Source: Verrucomicrobiales bacterium
GTDB lineage: Bacteria > Verrucomicrobiota > Verrucomicrobiia > Limisphaerales > UBA11320
Direction: 5' to 3'
DNA length: 8,253 nt
Assembly (NCBI GenBank): GCA_003452185.1
Contig: DMJJ01000312.1
Coordinates: 1-8,253 of the forward strand
The notes below the pieces were generated by a model, which saw nothing but the letters and a program-made list of their open reading frames with translations, made no database searches and was not told where the DNA came from. The first letter of the stretch is position 1. Every line of letters starts with the position of its first letter. Shown one piece after another: positions 1 through 6,223 of this stretch. The translations under genes and the position numbers were made by a program.

Positions 1-21
1 GGCTGTCTGCGCTACGCTGGC

Positions 22-120
22 GCCGGTTGCACAACCGGCAGGCGTGGGTGTGCGAGGGGGCGTTGGGTAAGGAAGGGACGCCCGTCCGCGAAGGTGCGCT
101 CAGCCGACTGGGCAGTCGGC
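22..120. repeat. Pair of matching 7-bp-stem hairpins
   Basis: Two perfect inverted repeats of identical design lie 81 bp apart. One is at 22-39 (arms GCCGGTT and AACCGGC, loop GCAC). The other is at 103-120 (arms GCCGACT and AGTCGGC, loop GGGC). Arms and loops have the same length, and the stems differ at two positions with compensating changes on the other arm, so pairing is kept while sequence changes. Short similar tails occur around them: GCTACG at 11-16, GCCACG at 121-126 and GTTACG at 145-150. The 5-10 GTCTGC just before the first tail could be the 3' arm of a further unit cut by the window edge. The 1-145 stretch shows no convincing coding. It resembles clustered intergenic hairpin repeats I recall from verrucomicrobial genomes, but that link is from memory only. 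Confidence 0.55.
103..120 (-). terminator. Possible transcription terminator hairpin
   Basis: A perfect 7-bp GC-rich stem with a 4-nt loop begins 25 nt after the TAA stop of the M20 hydrolase gene, reading on the minus strand. It could end or stabilise the minus-strand transcript. No T-run follows the stem on that strand, so it is not a canonical intrinsic terminator, and the same hairpin also fits the repeat explanation. Confidence 0.25.
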
Positions 121-145
121 GCCACGGCAGACCCGGCCGCGTACG

Positions 146-1378
146 TTACGACCCGAGGAGCCGCAGGATTGCGAGGGTGTTCACCATGGCTTTCGGGACG
201 AACGAGGTGACATCGACATACTCGGGCACCTTCTGACCATCTGCACTCCGTTCCGAGCAATGATCGTTATCCCCCCAGGGCCCCAGTCCGTCGATCGTCG
301 GGACGGCATCCCAGAGCATGTTCCCGTCACTCAAGCCGCCGCGCTCGTGGGAACCCACCCTCACCCCGGCCTGCTCTCCGGCCGACTCCCAAAGCTCCAC
401 CAGCCGGTCGGTCCCCGGGTTCCTGGGCCAGGGACGTGATTCGCTGAGGATCTCCACTTCCACACTGCAAGGGAACCGGTCCGCCAGGCTCCGGACCTCG
501 CCCGGGCCGGCAAGGCCCTTCAGGGCGGCCATGCCCCGGGCGTAGACCTCGGGGCTGAAGGCCCGGAACTCTCCCTCCGCACGGGCCTCGTGGGGAACAC
601 GGTTGGCGACGGTTCCGCCCTCCACCCTCCCGACATTGAACGTGAGCTCATTGGGATGGTCCGTGAGGGCTGCGACCTTTTGGAGCGTCGTGGCCAGCTG
701 CACGATTGCGTTCGCCCCCTGCCGGTGCTTTCCCCCGGCATGCGCACCACGCCCCCGGGCCGTGATCCTCCAGGTTGCACGCCCCTTGCGGGCTGCCACC
801 ACGAGCCGGTCCTCCCCCAGGCGGCCTTCGGCCTCGAAGACCAGCGCCGCGAGCGTCCCGGGGTCGAAGCGGCTTCGGCAGACCTCGCCGAAATCCTGGG
901 AAAGCGTCTCCTCAGAGGAATTCCAGAACAGCTTCCAGGTGATCGAGTCGAAGAGCTCCGGCCTCGTGGCACGCAGCGCCCCGAGCACCAGCCACATCAT
1001 CGCCGTCCCCCCCTTGATGTCCTGGGTCCCGGGCCCGTAGATGCGATCCCCATCGGGCTGCCACCGGAAGTGGTTCTGCACCTCCTCCTCGGGCGGAAAC
1101 ACCGTGTCGAGGTGGGAGATCATGGCGATCGACCGCCCCGAGCTCCCGGGGCGGGTGCAGATCAGATGATCCCCGAACCGGGGGTTCACCGAGGGGACGG
1201 ACTCCGAGGTGAACCCAAGGTCCGAGAAGGTCCGTCGGGTCAGCTCGGCGAGCTCCCGAACCCCGTCCCGATTCTCCGTGAACGAGTTGATCGAAACCAT
1301 CCGCTCGAGGATCGCCAGGGCGGCCGGAAGCCTCCCCTCCAACCATCCCTTCAGGGAATCGAGATCGATGCGCTCCAT
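146..1378 (-). CDS. M20-family metallo-hydrolase (carboxypeptidase G2-like)
   Basis: This 410-residue protein is a dinuclear-zinc hydrolase of the M20 family, which removes amino acids or acyl groups from small peptide-like substrates. Visible family motifs, in order, are HLD at 89-91 (first metal ligands), GTQDIKGG with D120 as the bridging ligand, and SSEE with catalytic base/ligand E156-E157. EAEGR at 182-186 supplies an acidic ligand, GAHAG around H213 lies in the inserted dimerisation domain, LSDGN is at 350-353, and H373 in NDHCSE is the final ligand. All expected metal residues seem present, and the length is normal for the family. There is no signal peptide, so it is probably cytoplasmic. 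The ATG at 1378 begins 22 bp after the stop of the cytochrome gene, which suggests co-transcription, but no strong Shine-Dalgarno sequence is visible. The substrate cannot be told from sequence. ArgE/DapE-like or glutamate carboxypeptidase activities are all possible; the CPG2-like branch fits best. Confidence 0.88.
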   Translation of the reverse strand: MERIDLDSLKGWLEGRLPAALAILERMVSINSFTENRDGVRELAELTRRTFSDLGFTSESVPSVNPRFGDHLICTRPGSSGRSIAMISHLDTVFPPEEEVQNHFRWQPDGDRIYGPGTQDIKGGTAMMWLVLGALRATRPELFDSITWKLFWNSSEETLSQDFGEVCRSRFDPGTLAALVFEAEGRLGEDRLVVAARKGRATWRITARGRGAHAGGKHRQGANAIVQLATTLQKVAALTDHPNELTFNVGRVEGGTVANRVPHEARAEGEFRAFSPEVYARGMAALKGLAGPGEVRSLADRFPCSVEVEILSESRPWPRNPGTDRLVELWESAGEQAGVRVGSHERGGLSDGNMLWDAVPTIDGLGPWGDNDHCSERSADGQKVPEYVDVTSFVPKAMVNTLAILRLLGS

Positions 1379-1400
1379 GGAAAAACCGGCCGACGGAGTT

Positions 1401-4400
1401 CTACGGCTTCTTGAAGTCCGCGTGGTTGGCGTTCCCCATCGATTCGATGTAGGCGATGAGATCCAGGAGCTCCTCCTTCGAGAAGGTGTTCACAAGCCCC
1501 TCGGGCATCGGGGAAAGCTTCGCCTTCCGCTTCGAGGCGATGTTGGATTTCTTGAGCTCCGTTTTTCCCCCTGTGAGCGGGGACGTCAGCAGCACCAGCC
1601 TGTCGGCGCTTTCTTCCAGCACCCGTCCGCTGATTTCATCCCCGTCGCGGGTGACATACGTGGTGTTCTCGTACTGCTCGCTGATGACCTTGCTCGGCTC
1701 AAGAATGGAACTCAGCAGGTCGGCGCGGGTGAATCGGCTCGAGACCGCCGTGATGTCGGGTCCGACGGCTCCTCCCTCGTTCCCGAACTTGTGACACACC
1801 AGGCATTGCCCGGCCGCGAGGGCCTGCTTGCCGCGTGCGAAGTTGCGTCCGTGGCCGACGTCCGGCAGCGACCCGGCCACATCCTCGACCTTCCACTCGC
1901 GCACAAACGCCCGGGCGACGGCGGGCGATGCGGCGGGTTTTGCGGTGGAGGGTGAGAGGAGATCCGCGAGCGAGGTCCGCTCCGTCTCGGAAAGCGTTGC
2001 GACCGCCTCCTTGCGAAGCGTCCGCATGAACCCGTCGAAGCTGGCTCCGTTGGCGGGGGGAAGATCGACATCCCGGAACCACTGGTCAAAGGCCGCCGGA
2101 TGGGCGGCAACCCGGTGCGTTCCCTCCGACTCGGTGCCGGGCTTCAGGTTCAGCCAGGTGAAATACCGCTTCCGGTCCCCCAGGCTCCACCCCTGTTTGA
2201 GGTTGCGCAGCGCCATCATGTAATGGATCTGCTCCTCCTGTGTGCCGGCTGCATCCCTAAGGTCGAGCACCTTGGAGGCGATGCCGGGCGCATCGAGCGC
2301 GATCAGGATCTGGGAGAGTTCGCGGTTCAGGGGCCAGCTCGCCGCGGGGAACTGGCGCCCGAGCTTCTCCAGTGCCATCTGGCGCAATTCCGCCGAGGGA
2401 AGTCCGTGCCGTGCCAGGCTGACCTCGATGACGCGGAGCTTCACGAGCTTCTGCTCCTCGTCGAGCGTGGTGAGGGGCCAGCGGGCCAGCGTCTTCAAGA
2501 CCGGTTCCTGCAGCTCGCGGCCCCCGACGCGTGACAGGGCCAGGAGGGCCTGGAGTCCTCCCACGGGATCCTGCTCCGAGAGGGCCTTTTCCTTCCATGA
2601 GTCGACCGGCTGCGACTCGATGGCGATCCGGGCGGCATAGCGCAGCCACCGGTCGTGGCTCCGAAGGTGCGGCCATGCAGCCTCCACGGCGCCGGGCTTC
2701 ACCCCACCGTGGTAGGACTCGAGCTGCCGCCGGAGCTCGCGGGCCGACCGGGCCGAGGCTTCCCCGGCCCCCGGGATCGCCGGGGCGGTCGATTCCGTCC
2801 CCGTGTAGGTCACCCGATAGAGCCCTGACTGGGTCCCGCGGCCCCCCGTGGTGAAGTACATCGCCCCGTCGCGACCGATCTCGAGATCGGTAACGTTGAG
2901 CGGCTTCCCGCGGAGCAAGGTTTCCGCGCTCGCCTCATACCCGGCCCCCGCCTCCTTGAGGTGCACGACGCTGATCCGCCCGTAGCTCCAGTCCATCATG
3001 TAGAAGGCCTGCTGGTACCGGGCGGGAAACTTGGCCCCGGTCCCGAACCTCACGCCCGTGGGGGAGCCGATCCCGATGTTCACCGTGGCGGGGAGGCTGT
3101 CGGCGTAATACTCCGGCCACTTGGCCGAGCCTTCACGAAACCCCTGATCGCCACCGCTCACCAATTGGTAGGCGCGGATGGGGCGATACCACGGCATGCC
3201 CCAGTCCCACTCCATGTCGCTGTCGAACCCAAAGAGCTCCCCCTGGGTGTTGAACCCGATGTCGTAGGTGTTGCGCTGTCCCGAGGCGAGAAGCTCGCAG
3301 GCGCTTCCGTCTGGGTTCATCCTCGCGACAAACCCGCCGGGCGGTTTGCGGCCGGCACCGAATCCGTTGCCGTCCTCCATCCGGGGAAGCACCAGGTCGT
3401 CGGCGTAGTTCCGGTGAGGGGAGTTGGAAGCTAGGTCCCCAGGGACATCCACAAAGTTTCCGCAGATGGTGTAAATCTTTTGGTCCGGCCCCAGCACGAT
3501 CCCGTGGGCTCCATGCTCACCGTCGCCCCCCTTCCAGCGGCGCAGAAGCTCCACGCTGTCGTACTTGTCGTCGCCGTTGGTGTCGCGAAGCCGGTAGAGG
3601 TGATACCCCTCCTTGCCCCTGCCGTTCACGTACAGCGAGTCGAAGGCATACAGCAGCCCCATGGCGCCGCGGACGGGGAGGTCGATGGTCTCGATGTTCG
3701 CCACCTGGCCTGCCGCATCGAGGGTGATTCGGAGCATGGGCTCCTCACCCTGGGGGGAGACGATTAATCGCCCCTTGGGATCGAGGGTCATCGAGACCCA
3801 GGACCCCTCGCCGGGCTGCGAACTCCGGAGAAGCTCCACCCGGAATCCGTCCAGCATGCGGATCGATTCGGCGGCCGTCGCAACCGCCGGCTTGAGGATA
3901 TCCCCCCACGGCTGCGCACCGAGCGCGCCGATGCGGGTCGCGGCGGTCCAGCCCTCCGCGGGAAACTGGGCTACCTTGATGTCGGCGCTGGAGGCCGGTG
4001 CCGTGCGCCAGGAAGCATCCGTGACGATCTTCTGCCGGGCTCCCCCGGGGAGTGTGATCTCGAGTTGGACCAGGAGCCCGGCGATTCCCTCGCTGTTGTG
4101 GCCGATGACCTGGAGGAGGTTCTCACCGGCCTTGGTGCGGGAGGCCACGCTGGAGGTCGCGGGCTTGGACCAGTCCGTGTTGCGGCCGACACGCTGTCCG
4201 TTAAGGAAGAGCTCCGCCGAATTGTCGCAGGCGAAGACCACGACCGCCCGCTCTGCCTGGGCCGGCAGGGTGAAGGACTTCGTAAAGAGCCGGGTCTCCC
4301 CGTCGGCGGCGCTCGGCCCCCAGATCCACTCCGGGGTCTGCGCCCGGCCGACAGAAGGGGCAAGCAAGGCAACGGCGAGGAGCAGCAAGATCGTAAAATG

Positions 4401-4427
4401 CCGGGGTTGCGGGAATGGAGTGCGCAT
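1401..4427 (-). CDS. Secreted PVC-type beta-propeller / cytochrome c (CxxCH) protein with rhamnosidase-like N-terminal domain
   Basis: This 1008-residue exported protein belongs to the large PVC family of membrane-bound dehydrogenase-like haem proteins. Residues 1-29 form a signal peptide: a short basic start, a leucine-rich core, and likely cleavage after GRA. Residues about 31-145 form a jelly-roll with WIW, a LFLNGQRVG strand, GENLLQV and TDASWR, resembling the N-terminal domain of GH78 alpha-L-rhamnosidases. Residues about 187-545 form a sorbosone/PQQ-dehydrogenase-like propeller with the family signatures DSDMEWDWGMPWYRP (402-416) and FTTGGRGTQSGLYRVTY. A DTNGDDKYD loop at 282-290 looks Ca2+-binding. 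About 560-860 is helical and HEAT-like. The C-terminal haem domain has C875-LV-C878-H879, with M974 as the probable second ligand. The ATG at 4427 was chosen because it starts the signal peptide. The frame stays open to an ATG at 4547, which would add 40 non-hydrophobic residues. The ribosome binding site is weak. The substrate is unknown; oxidation of a sugar or alcohol with electron transfer to the haem is the family expectation. Confidence 0.88.
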   Translation of the reverse strand: MRTPFPQPRHFTILLLLAVALLAPSVGRAQTPEWIWGPSAADGETRLFTKSFTLPAQAERAVVVFACDNSAELFLNGQRVGRNTDWSKPATSSVASRTKAGENLLQVIGHNSEGIAGLLVQLEITLPGGARQKIVTDASWRTAPASSADIKVAQFPAEGWTAATRIGALGAQPWGDILKPAVATAAESIRMLDGFRVELLRSSQPGEGSWVSMTLDPKGRLIVSPQGEEPMLRITLDAAGQVANIETIDLPVRGAMGLLYAFDSLYVNGRGKEGYHLYRLRDTNGDDKYDSVELLRRWKGGDGEHGAHGIVLGPDQKIYTICGNFVDVPGDLASNSPHRNYADDLVLPRMEDGNGFGAGRKPPGGFVARMNPDGSACELLASGQRNTYDIGFNTQGELFGFDSDMEWDWGMPWYRPIRAYQLVSGGDQGFREGSAKWPEYYADSLPATVNIGIGSPTGVRFGTGAKFPARYQQAFYMMDWSYGRISVVHLKEAGAGYEASAETLLRGKPLNVTDLEIGRDGAMYFTTGGRGTQSGLYRVTYTGTESTAPAIPGAGEASARSARELRRQLESYHGGVKPGAVEAAWPHLRSHDRWLRYAARIAIESQPVDSWKEKALSEQDPVGGLQALLALSRVGGRELQEPVLKTLARWPLTTLDEEQKLVKLRVIEVSLARHGLPSAELRQMALEKLGRQFPAASWPLNRELSQILIALDAPGIASKVLDLRDAAGTQEEQIHYMMALRNLKQGWSLGDRKRYFTWLNLKPGTESEGTHRVAAHPAAFDQWFRDVDLPPANGASFDGFMRTLRKEAVATLSETERTSLADLLSPSTAKPAASPAVARAFVREWKVEDVAGSLPDVGHGRNFARGKQALAAGQCLVCHKFGNEGGAVGPDITAVSSRFTRADLLSSILEPSKVISEQYENTTYVTRDGDEISGRVLEESADRLVLLTSPLTGGKTELKKSNIASKRKAKLSPMPEGLVNTFSKEELLDLIAYIESMGNANHADFKKP

Positions 4428-4568
4428 AGTCTTGGGTCTCGAATCGGTGTTGGACGTCAGAATGGAGGTCCCGCATTCAGACGAGCAAGCGGATTTGGTG
4501 GGGAGAGTGGAACGCGGGTGTGGTTGAAATCGGGTGAGGACGCCCACCTTGCCTCCTTCGGCAGCATC

Positions 4569-4599
4569 CGTTCCGGAACGTTCGCCCCGACGGGTCGAA
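4569..4599. promoter_or_regulatory. Two abutting palindromes, candidate operator
   Basis: A perfect 12-bp palindrome, CGTTCCGGAACG (4569-4580), directly abuts a 19-bp palindrome, TTCGCCCCGACGGGTCGAA (4581-4599). The second is symmetric about 4590 with eight of nine arm positions matching. They lie about 142 bp upstream of the cytochrome start and about 353 bp upstream of rhaA. Dimeric repressors or activators often bind sites of this kind between divergent genes. The regulator is unknown, as none is encoded in the window. Confidence 0.4.
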
Positions 4600-4624
4600 T
4601 AGCCCCATGCGGTCGAAACCCGTC

Positions 4625-4670
4625 CGACTCTGCTTTTGAAACGCGGTGACGCAGAGTCGCAGTGACGCGG
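4625..4670. repeat. Inverted repeat with GTGACGC direct repeats
   Basis: CGACTCTGC (4625-4633) and GCAGAGTCG (4651-4659) are perfect 9-bp inverted arms separated by 17 nt. The right part also holds GTGACGC twice (4646-4652 and 4662-4668, 16 bp apart) and ACGCGG twice (4641-4646 and 4665-4670). The ACGCAGAGTCGCAGTGACGC wording (4649-4668) is like the 'CTCTGCGTCTCTGCG' intergenic repeats I recall in environmental bacterial genomes, read on the other strand. It may therefore be a degenerate interspersed repeat and not an operator. Confidence 0.4.
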
Positions 4671-4687
4671 ACTGAGAAGAACACTCC

Positions 4688-4702
4688 GTTCCCAAGGAGA
4701 AC
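4688..4702. promoter_or_regulatory. GTTCCC...GAAC palindrome, candidate operator copy B
   Basis: GTTCCCAAGGAGAAC is an imperfect palindrome centred on 4695, with four outer pairs intact. It is nearly the same as the element at 4846-4859, differing by one inserted A and one A/G change. It lies about 250 bp upstream of rhaA. Confidence 0.35.
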
Positions 4703-4845
4703 CGCGCGAGTCGGCTGCGGCCCAAACCTACCTCCCTGCCAGCCGGTTTTCTCGTGGGGGCTCCCTTGGGAGGGGCAGGCAGGTGGTTTTGGAGCCGTCT
4801 GTCCGGATCCGCCCTCACCGGGGCCTGATCGCACCCGGCAGCACG

Positions 4846-4859
4846 GTTCCCAGGGGAAC
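4846..4859. promoter_or_regulatory. GTTCCC-AG-GGGAAC palindrome, candidate operator copy C
   Basis: This is a perfect 6-bp inverted repeat with a 2-bp centre, ending 92 bp before the rhaA start codon. It shares the GTTCC/GGAAC half-sites with the palindromes at 4569-4580 and 4688-4702. Its position suits control of rhaA, but no regulator can be assigned. Confidence 0.38.
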
Positions 4860-4951
4860 TCTCTTTCCTTTTTCCGGGGGGGCCGCAAGAATTGCCGCAT
4901 CTCCCTGCTCGCGCGACGGCCGGGTGAGGGCGGAGTGATCATCGACAACGC

Positions 4952-6223
4952 ATGGCGACACACCGAAACACCCAGATCGGGCGGGCCTTCCGCCTCGCCG
5001 TGGAACAGTATGCCGAGGCCGGTGTCGACGTCGCGGCTGCATTCCGGCGGCTGCGGCGCATCGCCGTCAGTCTCCATTGCTGGCAGGGGGATGACGTCGC
5101 GGGATTCGAGGGAACCGGCGGCGACCTCGGGGGCGGCCTGGCGGTCACGGGAAACCATCCCGGCAAGGCCCGAACCCCCGACCAGCTCCGTGCCGATCTG
5201 GATCAGGCCCTGGCCCTCATTCCTGGAACCCACCGGCTGAACCTGCATGCCTCCTACGCCGAGACCGGGGGACGCCGGGTGGACAGGGCCGACCTCGAGC
5301 CGCGTCATTTCCGCGGCTGGATCGACTGGGCTGCCGCGCGCGGCATGGGGATGGATTTCAACCCGACGTTCTTTGCCCACCCGAAGGCGGCCGACGGGTT
5401 CACGCTGGCGCACCCGGATCGCGGAATCCGCCGCTACTGGGTCGGCCACGGCATTGCCTGTCGCACGATCGGAGCCTCGATTGGACGGGCCCTCGGCACC
5501 CCCTGCATCACGAACTTCTGGATCCCGGATGGGTTCAAGGACACCCCTGTGGACCGGTTCGGTCCGCGGGTCCGGTTGACCGAGTCGCTTGACGAGATCT
5601 TCGCCCGGCGGATCAGCCCCGCCCTGAACCGCGATGCGGTCGAATCGAAGCTCTTCGGGATTGGAAGCGAGAGCTATGTCGCCGGATCGCATGAGTATTA
5701 CCTGGGGTACGCCATCCGCCGCCAGAAGCTGCTCTGCCTCGACGCCGGCCATTTTCATCCCACCGAGGGGATCGCCGACAAGATTTCCTCCATCCTCCAG
5801 TGGCTTCCGGAGATCCTCCTGCACGTGAGCCGGGGGGTGAGATGGGACAGCGATCATGTGGTCACGCTCACTGACGAGCTTCAGGCAATCGCCCAGGAGA
5901 TCCTCCGCCACCGGCTCGAGGGGCGGGTGCACCTCGGGCTCGACTTCTTTGACGCGAGCATCAACCGCGTGGCGGCCTGGGTCATCGGGACTCGCTGCCT
6001 CCTGAAGGCCCTGCTGATGGGGCTGCTGGAGCCGACGGAGCGGCTTCGTTCCCTGGAGAAGGCGGGAGATTACACCTCCCGGCTCGCGCTGCTTGAGGAG
6101 CAGCGGACCCTGCCGCTGGGGGCTGTCTGGGACCAGTATTGCCTCGAGTCGGGGGTGCCGCCGCGGGAGGCGTGGCTGGGTGAGGTCCTCCGCTATGAGC
6201 GGGAGGTGCTTTCAAGGCGATGA
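4952..6223 (+). CDS. rhaA: L-rhamnose isomerase
   Basis: RhaA (EC 5.3.1.14) converts L-rhamnose to L-rhamnulose in the cytoplasm, the first step of the phosphorylating rhamnose pathway. The 423-residue protein is close in length to E. coli RhaA (419) and resembles it throughout: VSLHCWQGDDVAGFE near 39-53, FNPTFFAHPKAADGFTLAHPD at about 136-156, WIPDGFKD at 190-197, and ALLEEQ at 379-384. The metal and active-site residues known from E. coli are all present at a constant offset of three: E231, D264, H267, H291, D299, D301 and D331. The frame is open upstream only to a TGA at 4925-4927, with no other ATG or GTG start, so the ATG at 4952 is favoured. Its GGAG (4932-4935) is 16 nt away, longer than ideal, so initiation may be weak. 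The stop overlaps the next start as ATGA. It belongs to the E. coli/Bacillus-type family, not the rhizobial RhaI type. Confidence 0.97.
   Translation: MATHRNTQIGRAFRLAVEQYAEAGVDVAAAFRRLRRIAVSLHCWQGDDVAGFEGTGGDLGGGLAVTGNHPGKARTPDQLRADLDQALALIPGTHRLNLHASYAETGGRRVDRADLEPRHFRGWIDWAAARGMGMDFNPTFFAHPKAADGFTLAHPDRGIRRYWVGHGIACRTIGASIGRALGTPCITNFWIPDGFKDTPVDRFGPRVRLTESLDEIFARRISPALNRDAVESKLFGIGSESYVAGSHEYYLGYAIRRQKLLCLDAGHFHPTEGIADKISSILQWLPEILLHVSRGVRWDSDHVVTLTDELQAIAQEILRHRLEGRVHLGLDFFDASINRVAAWVIGTRCLLKALLMGLLEPTERLRSLEKAGDYTSRLALLEEQRTLPLGAVWDQYCLESGVPPREAWLGEVLRYEREVLSRR

Larger units (their letters stand above)
4428..4951. other. Divergent intergenic region between cytochrome gene and rhaA
   Basis: This 524-bp gap separates the two divergent transcription units and should hold both promoters. 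I see no convincing gene in it. The open frames crossing it are extensions or antisense frames of the neighbours and have no recognisable protein motif. No clear sigma70 -35/-10 pair stands out on either strand. It does contain several inverted repeats, listed separately, and a pyrimidine-rich run at about 4859-4874. GC-rich potential stems at 4730-4784 (ACCTCCCTGCC against GGCAGGCAGGT, one mismatch) could form a structured leader for rhaA, but such pairings also arise by chance in DNA this rich in GC. Confidence 0.6.

Noticed and set aside
22..120. CRISPR array
   Set aside because: There are only two short hairpins, with non-identical arms and no regular repeat/spacer units; no cas gene is near.
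590..1414. Plus-strand open frame of 274 codons across the M20 gene
   Set aside because: It is antisense to the M20 hydrolase, whose metal-binding motifs are all intact, and has no recognisable protein features.
4428..4547. Upstream start at 4547 for the cytochrome gene
   Set aside because: It would place 40 polar residues before a classic signal peptide. The ATG at 4427 starts that signal peptide directly.
4569..4580. SOS/LexA box
   Set aside because: Gram-positive-type SOS boxes read GAAC-N4-GTTC, whereas these sites have the half-sites in the opposite order (GTTC...GAAC) and flank no DNA-repair gene.
4730..4784. Riboswitch or structured leader for rhaA
   Set aside because: The stems are imperfect and match no riboswitch class I can recognise; GC-rich DNA yields such pairings easily. 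It is noted in the intergenic entry only.
4457..5932. Long minus-strand open frame of 491 codons opposite rhaA
   Set aside because: It lies antisense to an unmistakable rhaA, shows no protein-family motif and is rich in Pro/Arg/Gly as expected of an antisense frame in GC-rich DNA.
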